Origin: Lewinellaceae bacterium
Lineage (GTDB): Bacteria; Bacteroidota; Bacteroidia; Chitinophagales; Saprospiraceae
Length of the DNA: 64,000 nt
Reading direction: 5' to 3'
Assembly: GCA_020636025.1 (NCBI GenBank)
Contig: JACJYQ010000005.1
Location: 509,139 to 573,138 of the forward strand
Positions 34,301 to 41,110 of the stretch are shown here, piece after piece. Under the pieces are notes generated by a model, which saw only the letters and a list, made by a program, of their open reading frames with translations, did not search any database and was not told the origin of the DNA. The position numbers and the translations under genes are program-made. The stretch's first letter is position 1. The number at the start of each line of letters is the position of its first letter.

Positions 34301-34799
34301 CATTGATAATGATATTGTAAATGGAGTTGAAGGAAACAGACAAGGACTTAGCAACATAGAGTTTCTGACTCAGCCATTGAATGGTAATTTTACATATAGC
34401 CAGCTCACAGGCCAGTTGACCTATAGCCCTAAGCACGATTTCTGTGGTGTAGATTCACTGGTTTACAGAATAAGCAATGCTTTGGGTAAAACCTCAACGG
34501 CAACGATCTTTATTACCATCACCTGCGATAAAGTGTTGGTTTTTAACGGTATATCACCAAACGGAGACGGGAAGAACGACACCTGGCATATCCTGGGTAT
34601 CGATCAATATCCGGATAATGAGGTTCATATTTTCAATCGCTGGGGCAATCAGGTATTTGAACAAAAAGGTTATTCAAATACAAATGCCTGGGACGGCACC
34701 TGGAACGGGAAAGCGCTGCCAGACGGGACCTATTTTTACATATTGAATCTTGGTCCTACAGTAGGGAAACTCGAAGGCTATATTCAAATCTGGCGATAG
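31326..34799 (+). CDS. SprB-repeat T9SS type B secreted surface protein
   Basis: A 1157-residue secreted protein with a signal peptide to about residue 20 (LYGQS). About five SprB-like repeats (residues 25-410) have the signature of a Cys followed by (N/S)GS and a closing LxAGxYxV turn (LAPGVYYVTAT, LSAGNYSCAVT, LSAGIYSVVIY). A long middle region of cysteine-bearing beta domains follows. Next is a cadherin-like domain (about 970-1070, IGIIDNDI...SPKHDFCGVDSLVYRI). The C-terminal gliding-motility type domain (about 1072-1157, GISPNGDGKNDTWHI, IFNRWGNQVF, PDGTYFYIL) is the T9SS type B sorting signal. SprB itself is a mobile gliding adhesin; here only an adhesin-like role is inferred. Its stop is one base from that of mce. 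Confidence 0.9.
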   Translation: MTLRQTLFLLFFGCTLNLYGQSNCNNPIELSSVIVSNTSCGNSSGTIIITPVGPSSAFTFTWSPAVSSSNVGTNLTASTYSVHIVRANAPVCTLDTIIIVNNSNGPQIQADITPAYCLASNGSASLSPANLLYSWSNGASSSQVQNLAPGVYYVTATNPGNGCYTIRKIVVPRSFDFTANAVVLSEAKCGQNSGSVRIDVPQGSGQYAYSLGAGPVFSGLSAGNYSCAVTDVVSGCNTVVSFSIASVPVSGSVNLTPHDATCAGVANGSVEIEVIPGQDFSLPYQVSLKDSGGAMHSPDNLAAGTYFLQIFDADNCPLSPDTFEIKEPPTLIVSKNVNPETCDEGGSIELNLLGGNGPFIIDWLDLPGNANPEDRSNLSAGIYSVVIYDSLLCTTNLNNLLVEPLCNNSETVSMVLAVNSSDVLCWKKPVGLSGSATTFSLLGGGNTGSSAYGSWVLGSDGCLTYTAGTLAKYAADTICILRTAAQIGLKDTLCIVVSLTSKQPTRQSVFFTVQTNQSTMACGSVPANFSHFIMQQIGRPGLQGISSIYGDYTINAGNGCISFHAFDVAGFSVDEIRVAILDTLLNECHIISYIPSVIQAIDCSSVLQLPDSLTLFANDCEGLAAACLPIPYENIVQFNVLNNGVFYNSGFTGCDEKNSRTYTVSSLPAGGEPYQLNNWTINGQPFSGTFKTLAELVILMNQLDPVSNWKLHGTAAIRSDNIAGNYGNLNLVSFTGTSKTISPAFQQAFFGTNMLFGQGPHQVIIKNVLNACTDTTQISVECMDCPPVHNYSLDSLGNISWVTNGDCASDTLFCTSILLSEVANFVITDNNSSFIEYTNCGSQLAMILDTGFHVLHFVNTVTGCEYYQGVSLDCQSLMAGDTLFLHLEVGEQNTICLDTSALSGIISSITNICGNDGGFTLFDYTYDTDNWCVSITGTSPGIGNLCLELCNSQNQCVQFIIHITVGAAPNDDLIAVRDEVYTLINTDVDIGIIDNDIVNGVEGNRQGLSNIEFLTQPLNGNFTYSQLTGQLTYSPKHDFCGVDSLVYRISNALGKTSTATIFITITCDKVLVFNGISPNGDGKNDTWHILGIDQYPDNEVHIFNRWGNQVFEQKGYSNTNAWDGTWNGKALPDGTYFYILNLGPTVGKLEGYIQIWR

Positions 34800-34800
34800 A

Positions 34801-35202
34801 TCAGGACATATCCTGACACAACTCAACCAGCACGCCATTGCTTGATTTGGGGTGCAGGAAGGCGACCAGTTTGTTGTCGGCTCCGCGTTTTGGCTCCCGG
34901 TTAATTGGCTGAAACCCCAATGATTCCAGGCGTTCGATTTCGGCTTTGATATCGCTCACCTCGAATGCGATGTGGTGAATGCCCTCGCCTCGTTTTTCAA
35001 TAAATTTTGCAATGGGACTTTCGGGATCGCTCGCTTCCAAAAGCTCAATTTTGCTTTCTCCTATTCGAAAGAAGGAAGTAGCTACCTTTTCGCTTTCTAC
35101 AGCCTCGATCTTGTAATGAGATTCGCCAAGCAGTTTGGCAAAGAGCTCATTGCTTTCAGACATATTTTTCACGGCTATGCCGATGTGGTCAATTTTTAAC
35201 AT
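34801..35202 (-). CDS. mce: methylmalonyl-CoA epimerase
   Basis: A 133-residue vicinal-oxygen-chelate enzyme of normal length. Metal and acid/base residues are in place: H6 (DHIGIAV), E53 (KIELLE), H76 (IHHIAFEV) and E127 (VLVELCQ). It interconverts (R)- and (S)-methylmalonyl-CoA in propionate metabolism. The mutase genes are not in the window. The stop codon is one base away from the stop of the convergent SprB-repeat gene, so the two transcripts must overlap. Confidence 0.92.
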   Translation of the reverse strand: MLKIDHIGIAVKNMSESNELFAKLLGESHYKIEAVESEKVATSFFRIGESKIELLEASDPESPIAKFIEKRGEGIHHIAFEVSDIKAEIERLESLGFQPINREPKRGADNKLVAFLHPKSSNGVLVELCQDMS

Positions 35203-35212
35203 AACATGGTTT

Positions 35213-35271
35213 AATTAGCTAATGCGATAACTAGCTAATTAGCTAATTGGCACATTAGCTAATTAACTCAT
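35213..35271. repeat. octamer array ATTAGCTA abutting a stop codon
   Basis: Period-8 words read ATTAGCTA, ATGCGATA, ACTAGCTA, ATTAGCTA, ATTGGCAC, ATTAGCTA, ATTAACTC. The unit with its next two bases (ATTAGCTAAT) is itself palindromic, so many small hairpins are possible. The array fills the gap between mce and the HU-SPOR gene and ends directly at the latter's TAA (35272-35274). Confidence 0.78.
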
Positions 35272-36312
35272 TTACTTTCGTTTAACCACAATGTTATTCA
35301 CACCGGTTAATTGTGAGAGGGTTGCCTTTTTTTCTTCTATTTCAGAGGGCGATGTGTAATAAAACTGAATACCCACCTGATGGCTGGAGCGGTGTTGGGT
35401 ATATACATCGAAACCTTCCTCTTTCAAGAGCGATTCCAGCTTATCTGCATTTTCTTTTTTACTCAATGTAGCTACGACCAGAATGCACAATTTACCGTTT
35501 TTCACTTGCTCACGAGCAGCGTTCATGCGCTCCTGAACTGATTCTTCTGTTGTTTTTTCAGGCGCAATCACTTCTGGCTCTTTTGTGTTAGCGACCGTAG
35601 AGGAAGTTTGTTCTTCCTGAGAATTGGTCGTTGCATTTTCTTCCGTTTTTGGAAGATCTTTTTGGGCCTTGTCATTTTTCCGGCTTTGCCAATACCAAAT
35701 GGCTGCTGTCAAAGAAGCCAATAAAAAAATGATGCCGAATGTGGCGCCAACATAGGAGGTTTTTTTCCGCTCAGGAGAGTAAGTTGCCTCAGGCATTGGT
35801 GGTGGTGTCACGCTTCCAGGGTCCTTGGTTGGAGGCAAATTGGTGGTAGAAGCGGCAATTTCTTTGGCGTCGGGAGTAACTTCCCTGGAGCGCGCAATCG
35901 GCGAAAACTGAAGCGGCGGCAATCCATAGGATGCTGCATTGAAATTGGTGGCGTCGGGGAGAAACTGAATTTTCTGAACGTAATTTTTATACAGACGTCC
36001 GACACCCGGAAGCGTTACGATTTCCCGTTGACTGAGCAGGCTTTGCATTTTATCCACAAACTCATCTACCACCCGCTTGGCATCCTCTGTTGAAATGCCG
36101 TGAGTCAGCACAATGTCGTTAATCAGTATGCCATCGTCAATGGTCAGGTTTTCACTAAACGAAAGAGTTTTGGCAGGAGAACTCACTGTACCACCAACAT
36201 AATCGGCTGTAGCAGGTGTTCGGGTGGCAGTAAAACCACCAAACCCGGGAATAACGAGTGCTTCGTGCAGGAAAAGTAATTTTTCTATATGAGCTGGGAT
36301 GTCTATTTGCAT
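35272..36312 (-). CDS. HU-CCDC81 and SPOR domain membrane protein
   Basis: A 346-residue inner-membrane protein. Two N-terminal CCDC81-type HU domains (residues 1-60 and 60-120: LLFLHEALVIPGFGGF, VDEFVDKMQSLLSQREIVTLPGVGRLY) face the cytoplasm. A membrane helix at about 190-210 (ATFGIIFLLASLTAAIWYW) is followed by an acidic Thr/Glu-rich linker and a C-terminal SPOR domain (about 275-346, CILVVATLSKKENADKLESLL). SPOR binds denuded peptidoglycan at division sites. The HU-like part could touch DNA or protein, so the protein may link chromosome and septum. That link is inferred. Confidence 0.88.
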   Translation of the reverse strand: MQIDIPAHIEKLLFLHEALVIPGFGGFTATRTPATADYVGGTVSSPAKTLSFSENLTIDDGILINDIVLTHGISTEDAKRVVDEFVDKMQSLLSQREIVTLPGVGRLYKNYVQKIQFLPDATNFNAASYGLPPLQFSPIARSREVTPDAKEIAASTTNLPPTKDPGSVTPPPMPEATYSPERKKTSYVGATFGIIFLLASLTAAIWYWQSRKNDKAQKDLPKTEENATTNSQEEQTSSTVANTKEPEVIAPEKTTEESVQERMNAAREQVKNGKLCILVVATLSKKENADKLESLLKEEGFDVYTQHRSSHQVGIQFYYTSPSEIEEKKATLSQLTGVNNIVVKRK

Positions 36313-36795
36313 AATGCCTGTGGCTGATTGGCGTGAAGGTCTTGCGTGCGTGTAAAACCGGGAAGCAGGCGATATGATTATGGATTAGTTGAAAAGACAA
36401 CGAGCGGCGAAATTACGGTATTCACCTCGGTGCAGCTATATAATCTGTACTGAATCTGCAATCAACATGCCATATTTAAGCTTTGGCAATTTCGGAAGGT
36501 AATATGGTGTTAAAAATACAATAAGTCTTGTAAATTTGGCGGATCAAGCTTTTACAGGCGAAAAAATCATTTTTAGCACCAAGTGTTTGTTGTAGCCAGC
36601 TTCATGTAGATGAGCATTCAGGGATTGTATTATCCAATTAAAATCAGTTTTTTGCCTTATTCAAACCAGGTATAGCCACCGCAAAGTGGTTGTGAAAACA
36701 CTTGTCATACTGAACGCTGTTAATCAATGATTTAGCCGCAGGCGATTTTCAAAACCAAACAGCGTGAAGTATAAATCAATTGAATCTTAGTATTA
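36313..36795. other. 483-base gap between the divergent HU-SPOR and NrtR-like genes
   Basis: No credible gene. On the minus strand TAATTTCG (36408-36415), one base off the -7 consensus, may serve the HU-SPOR gene. On the plus strand TAAATTTG (36531-36538) is a perfect -7 box but would give a leader of about 250 bases to the NrtR-like gene, so it may serve an unrecognised RNA or be chance. No clear operator palindrome for the regulator was found. Confidence 0.5.
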
Positions 36796-37491
36796 ATGAG
36801 CGAAGTTGAAAGCTTTTTTAAATCGGCATTTTCAGTTGACAATGTAATCTTCGGTTTCGATGGAGGAGACTTGAAGATATTGCTCATTCAGCGTGGCGCC
36901 GCTCCGTACAAGGGCAAATGGGCGCTACCTGGAGACTTGGTTTATCCAAACGAAGATCTGGACGCTGCCGCAGCCAGAGTCCTGGAGCAACTTACCGGAT
37001 TAAAAGAAGTGTATCTGGAACAGGTTAAAACTTTTGGCTCAGTTAATCGTCACCCGCTTGGACGAGTCATTACCATTGCCTATTTCTCCCTGATCAAGAT
37101 CAGTAATTACACCGTAACGCCAGCATCCTTTGCACAATCCTCTCAATGGGTAAATGTTTCGGATGTTGAAGACCTGGCTTTCGACCACGACGAGATATTA
37201 GCCAGCTGCCTGGCTAGGCTGAAACGCAAAGTGCGCACCGCCCCGCTGGGATTCGAACTGCTCCCGCCAAAATTCACGCTTTCAGAATTGCAGCAACTCT
37301 ACGACTCGGTACTAAACCTGCCAAAAAAACTGGATAAAAGAAATTTCAGAAAAAAAATCCTCTCTATGGGTTTCCTGGTAGAATGCGACGAAGTTCAGGA
37401 AGGAGTCGCTCACCGCCCAGCCAAATTATATTCCTTTGACCGGGAGAAATACGAGGAGTTTCTAAATGAAGGGTATGTTTTTGATTTATGA
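36796..37491 (+). CDS. NrtR-like regulator: degenerate Nudix domain plus winged helix
   Basis: A 231-residue protein. The N-terminal Nudix fold (residues 10-145, KGKWALPGDLVYPNEDLDAAAARVLEQLTGL) is joined to a C-terminal winged helix (about 150-225, FTLSELQQLYDSVL, DKRNFRKKILSMGFL). This is the NrtR/AraR layout. The Nudix box needs RExxEE, but here it reads RVLEQL, so two of the catalytic glutamates are lost and hydrolysis is unlikely. It would act as a ligand-sensing repressor, for example of NAD or sugar genes. The ligand is not readable and no target gene adjoins it. The stop opens the GAGTGCG repeat gap. Confidence 0.87.
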   Translation: MSEVESFFKSAFSVDNVIFGFDGGDLKILLIQRGAAPYKGKWALPGDLVYPNEDLDAAAARVLEQLTGLKEVYLEQVKTFGSVNRHPLGRVITIAYFSLIKISNYTVTPASFAQSSQWVNVSDVEDLAFDHDEILASCLARLKRKVRTAPLGFELLPPKFTLSELQQLYDSVLNLPKKLDKRNFRKKILSMGFLVECDEVQEGVAHRPAKLYSFDREKYEEFLNEGYVFDL

Positions 37492-37718
37492 GTACGGAAG
37501 GTGGAGTCCGGAGTGATGAGTGCGGAGTGCGGAGTGCGGAATGCGGAGTGCGGAGTTAAATCGTTAGCATGGCATTGGTTTTAAAAACAAACGATTACTT
37601 CGCCATATCGAAAACATGTTCTTTGTTTGACTTTCACAAAAAATAAATAAAATTCCGCACTCATCATTCCGCACTCCGCACTCCGCATTCCGCACTCCGC
37701 ATTCCACACTCATCATTT
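37490..37718. repeat. GAGTGCG heptamer array with inverted arm, filling a convergent gap
   Basis: Left arm 37490-37556: period-7 units GAGTGCG and variants (GAATGCG, GTCCGGA at the edge). Right arm about 37653-37718: CCGCACT and CCGCATT units, the reverse complement, also period 7. The 97-base centre is unique. The array starts at the NrtR-like stop (37489-37491) and ends on the TAA of the thioredoxin gene (37717-37719). The whole gap can form a hairpin with a stem of about 60 bp. The same unit recurs at 46674-46897. Confidence 0.85.
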
Positions 37719-39105
37719 AATTCTCGCCAAAAATCTCCGCCAGTTTAGCTCCCAGTTGCTCACCTCTCAAGTTTCTGGCAATGATTTTCCCCTCACGATC
37801 AATGAGTACTGTTTGTGGAATGGAGGTAACTGAATAAAGGGCAGCATGAGAACTCTGCCATCCTTTCAGATCACTGATGTGGTGCCAGGGCAGTCCATCA
37901 GCATCAATAGCTTTTTTCCAGGCATCTGCATTGCGGTCGAGGCTCACACCCAGGATATCAAATCCTTTGTCTTTGTACTTATTGTAGTTGGCAATAACAT
38001 TCGGGTTTTCTTTCCGGCATGGGCCACACCAGGATGCCCAGAAGTCGACCATGACAATCTTACCTCTCATTTGCTTAAGCGAATAGGTGCTGCTGTCTGG
38101 AGTATATCCCATGAGGTCAGGAGCTTCGTAACCGGTCAGATAGGTACCCGCTCGGCGAACCTCCATCTCCAGTCCAGGTATTTCTCCGTAGTTCTGGTTT
38201 TTGTAGGTGTCGATGTATTTTTTGGCAAGACCTGGGTACTCGGCGCTTTTCAGGCTTTTCAAGGTAGAGACAACACCTCCAAGAGCCATTCGGTAGGTTC
38301 GGCTGCCAGCCGGTAATTTAGCCAGCTGAGCTTCAGTCATTTCCACCGTTTTCTCGTGTGTCATGCCCAGATTGAGCAATTCCGCGGTGTATTGAGCAAA
38401 CGCAGTATATACTTCAGGCACATCTTCGTAGGCTTTGTTTCGAAGGTCGGCATTCCCAAAATAGTTCATGCCATAAAAATCAGCTTCAGAGCCTTCACCT
38501 GAGAAATCCGGGGTTAGTTTGAGGGCAGCGTAGCGATGCAACAAAGGGTTGGCATTTTTCAGGGAGTCCAGGAACATGGTTTTTCTTTTGGTGAATTGTT
38601 CCAGATTTGTTTTGGCTGTGGCTTTGGCGCTTCCTTTGGACAGTCTGTATAAACCGCGTGCCTCGCGGCCTTCATTGATGAAGCCCTCAATTCTCTCTTG
38701 CACTTTTTCAAAAGCGGTATTGACAGCAGAATTTACTGTGCGTGCCTTGTGCATATAGTTGCTGTTACCCCAGATGGTCACTGATTTCTCTTCTCCAAGA
38801 ATAATTTCTTTGGTAGACTGTTCATTGGAGCCCAACAGGTAAAACCTGGCAGATGAGGCAGGAATGGAAATGACATACGAGCTGTCGGGACCCGAGCGTC
38901 CGGCGCGGGCTACAACACGATTGGCAAGCCCCATATTTTCATACAGGTACATACTGTCGAGATTGGAGGCAACGCCATATACCCGACAGTTGAGGGTTAT
39001 GTTATTGGTTTGTCTTCCCGGAGCAGCTTTACTGGAGTATTCTGGCGACTGAAAAGCCATCAGGGATGCAGGAATCAGAAAGACAAGGAGAAATAGTTTT
39101 TTCAT
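37717..39105 (-). CDS. TlpA-like periplasmic thiol-disulfide oxidoreductase
   Basis: A 462-residue exported protein with a signal peptide to about residue 18 (ASLMAFQS). The N-terminal DUF4369-like beta domain (about 30-130) is followed by a long helical middle. The C-terminal thioredoxin fold (about 320-462) carries WASWCGPCRK near residue 360 and the cis-proline segment TSIPQTVLID. Such proteins reduce or resolve disulfides of exported proteins. A client could be the cysteine-rich T9SS cargo encoded in this window, but that is only suggestive. A TAATTTTGC box lies about 105 bases upstream of the start. Confidence 0.88.
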   Translation of the reverse strand: MKKLFLLVFLIPASLMAFQSPEYSSKAAPGRQTNNITLNCRVYGVASNLDSMYLYENMGLANRVVARAGRSGPDSSYVISIPASSARFYLLGSNEQSTKEIILGEEKSVTIWGNSNYMHKARTVNSAVNTAFEKVQERIEGFINEGREARGLYRLSKGSAKATAKTNLEQFTKRKTMFLDSLKNANPLLHRYAALKLTPDFSGEGSEADFYGMNYFGNADLRNKAYEDVPEVYTAFAQYTAELLNLGMTHEKTVEMTEAQLAKLPAGSRTYRMALGGVVSTLKSLKSAEYPGLAKKYIDTYKNQNYGEIPGLEMEVRRAGTYLTGYEAPDLMGYTPDSSTYSLKQMRGKIVMVDFWASWCGPCRKENPNVIANYNKYKDKGFDILGVSLDRNADAWKKAIDADGLPWHHISDLKGWQSSHAALYSVTSIPQTVLIDREGKIIARNLRGEQLGAKLAEIFGEN

Positions 39106-39209
39106 GTTTTATAGGCTTTTTCCCGGTATTGGTAAGCGCCCCGGGTTTAATTTTCAAAGGCGACTGTTCAACAAATTTTTAATTCGGAAAGTTTTTGAAA
39201 ATGCGATCG

Positions 39210-39217
39210 CAAAATTA
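39210..39217 (-). promoter_or_regulatory. -7 promoter box TAATTTTG of the TlpA-like gene
   Basis: Perfect TAnnTTTG match followed by C on the minus strand. Leader about 100 bases. No clear -33 TTTG at the right spacing. Confidence 0.5.
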
Positions 39218-39355
39218 GGAAATCAAGCGTCAGGAGGGTGTTTTTGAAACGTTAAACACAGATGATTTCGGACTATTGGAGTTTACATGAGCTATTTCCT
39301 AGAACGATTTATCAAATCTTGTAGATGCATTTTTTCAATAAACGCTCTTTAGTTT

Positions 39356-39952
39356 CTACACCGAAAGAGCTTTGAGGGCCAGCTTGATCAGATCTTCCAC
39401 CCGGGAAACATGTTGGTTTTCTTTCATGACTGCATTTAGCGCTTTTTGCACAGCGATGCGATTGAAGCCCAGGGACAAGAGTGCCGATATTGCTTCTTCC
39501 CGAACAGATTCATCCACCAGAGTAGGGATCAGTACCGGGCCGTCGGGAGCCTCTTTGCTCAACTTGTTTTTAAGGTCAAGAATTATTTGTTTGGCAGTTT
39601 TTCCGCCTATTCCTTTTACCCGCTGCAGCACATGTGCCTGTTCAGCAAGTACAGCCGCCCTCACCTCATCCACCGACATGGAAGAAAGGATCAACTGGGC
39701 AGTTGTGGCGCCAACTCCTGTCACCCCGATCAGTTGAACAAACATGTTGCGCTCGGTTTGAGTCGCAAAGCCAAACAGCGTATGTGAATCTTCTTTTACA
39801 ATGAGATGCGTGTAAATGGTACTCTTCTCCTGCCCCTGGATGGCGGTGTAAGTACTGAGTGGAATGTTGACATGATAGCCAACTCCGCCCGCTTCAACTA
39901 CAATAAATGCCGGGCTCCTGAAAGTGATCTCCCCTTTTAAATATGCGTACAT
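39356..39952 (-). CDS. ruvA: Holliday junction branch migration protein RuvA
   Basis: A 198-residue RuvA of normal length. Domain I is an OB fold (MYAYLKGEI...VGYHVNIPLSTY, 1-62). Domain II has two helix-hairpin-helix motifs (LIGVTGVGATTAQLILSSM, LQRVKGIGGKTAKQIILDL). Domain III, the RuvB-contacting end, is at 145-198 (EEAISALLSLGFNRIAVQKAL). It binds four-way junctions and loads RuvB during recombination. It starts 3 bases after the M23 peptidase stop, an operon arrangement. RuvB and RuvC are not in the window. Confidence 0.94.
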   Translation of the reverse strand: MYAYLKGEITFRSPAFIVVEAGGVGYHVNIPLSTYTAIQGQEKSTIYTHLIVKEDSHTLFGFATQTERNMFVQLIGVTGVGATTAQLILSSMSVDEVRAAVLAEQAHVLQRVKGIGGKTAKQIILDLKNKLSKEAPDGPVLIPTLVDESVREEAISALLSLGFNRIAVQKALNAVMKENQHVSRVEDLIKLALKALSV

Positions 39953-39955
39953 AAA

Positions 39956-40909
39956 TCAGTTAAAATTAATGAAATCAGCAGGGTTTACAGCGCGCCCCTT
40001 GTGCCAAAGTTCAAAATGCAAATGCGGTCCGGAAGTATCTTCCCCGCTATTCCCGATAATGGCAATGGCCTCACCGGCTTTAACCACAGAACCTGCCTGT
40101 TTCAACAGAACTGAGTTGTGTTTATACATAGTCACCACATTATTGGGATGTTGAATGGCAATGCTGTAACCGGTTTCTACGGTGTATCCTGCCGAAATCA
40201 CCACACCATCTGCGGTAGCCTTCACCGCCGTGTTTTTAGGCGCGGCAACATCTATTCCGAAATGACCTTTTTTCAGGTCAAAACCTGCGGTAACTTCCCC
40301 ACTCACGGCCGGAATAAAATACAGTTGCTCCAGCGGAATATCCTGGGCGCCCAAGAGGCTAATGCCAGAAAGGGCAACGGCATTCGGGTCGGCGGTAAAG
40401 GTACCTTTATCAACTTCAGTTCGTAAAAGCTCATCCTCAGGAATCCGGTCAACATCCTTAGGCATGGTATCCTGCAGGTTCTCGGGGAGCCCTTCTTTTT
40501 TCACAGCTTCTTCTGTCATATCCGCCATGTCGCCAACCAGTATTTTACGGATGTTATCGTTATAAGCACGGGTGGCTTCCATTTCATTTTCGAGAGACCT
40601 CAGCTTTGAGGTCAAAAGTGCGATTTCCGAATCCCGGTGAAAATCTCCATATCCGGGGATGTATCTTTTCAAGGGCGTCCAGACAATGAGCATAATGACC
40701 AGAATGGCTGTTCCCACAATCAGGGAACTTAGGCCCATGTATACTGCCAGCGGTGTGAGCTTTACGGATGTTACCTCTTCAAAGGTATCGTCGTTCATGA
40801 CCACGAGACGGTAGGTGTCCCGAAGTTTTTCCATCAAACCCCGATCTTCGTCTCCGTGCCTGCGAAAGAAGCTGGCAAATTGTTTTATGAAGGAGAAAAA
40901 TCTTTTCAT
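39956..40909 (-). CDS. M23 family membrane-anchored metallopeptidase
   Basis: A 317-residue LytM-type protein. A basic cytoplasmic N-terminus leads to one membrane helix (about 52-75, GLSSLIVGTAILVIMLIVW), a periplasmic coiled coil (about 90-125) and the M23 peptidase domain (about 200-310). Zinc ligands are visible: HFGID (H at about 216 and the Asp four residues later) and HLHFELW near residue 296. The active set is complete, so it can be a peptidoglycan hydrolase, probably septal or growth-linked. It is transcribed with ruvA, 3 bases downstream. GAACTTTGCC about 70 bases upstream is one base off the -7 consensus. Confidence 0.9.
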   Translation of the reverse strand: MKRFFSFIKQFASFFRRHGDEDRGLMEKLRDTYRLVVMNDDTFEEVTSVKLTPLAVYMGLSSLIVGTAILVIMLIVWTPLKRYIPGYGDFHRDSEIALLTSKLRSLENEMEATRAYNDNIRKILVGDMADMTEEAVKKEGLPENLQDTMPKDVDRIPEDELLRTEVDKGTFTADPNAVALSGISLLGAQDIPLEQLYFIPAVSGEVTAGFDLKKGHFGIDVAAPKNTAVKATADGVVISAGYTVETGYSIAIQHPNNVVTMYKHNSVLLKQAGSVVKAGEAIAIIGNSGEDTSGPHLHFELWHKGRAVNPADFINFN

Positions 40910-41110
40910 GTGTAGCTTTGGAACGGCATTTGGGATGGTTTGTAAAACGGCTATTTTGAGAAACCTGGCAAAGTTCGGATAAAAAAATGAGCTTGGACCT
41001 TAAATACCGCTAATTTACAGGCAACCAATTCTGTTAAAAAAGCATCCATTTTAGTCACCGTGCACTTTGCACAGCATGGTGATAATTGAAAACCTGCTTT
41101 CATATTTCGC

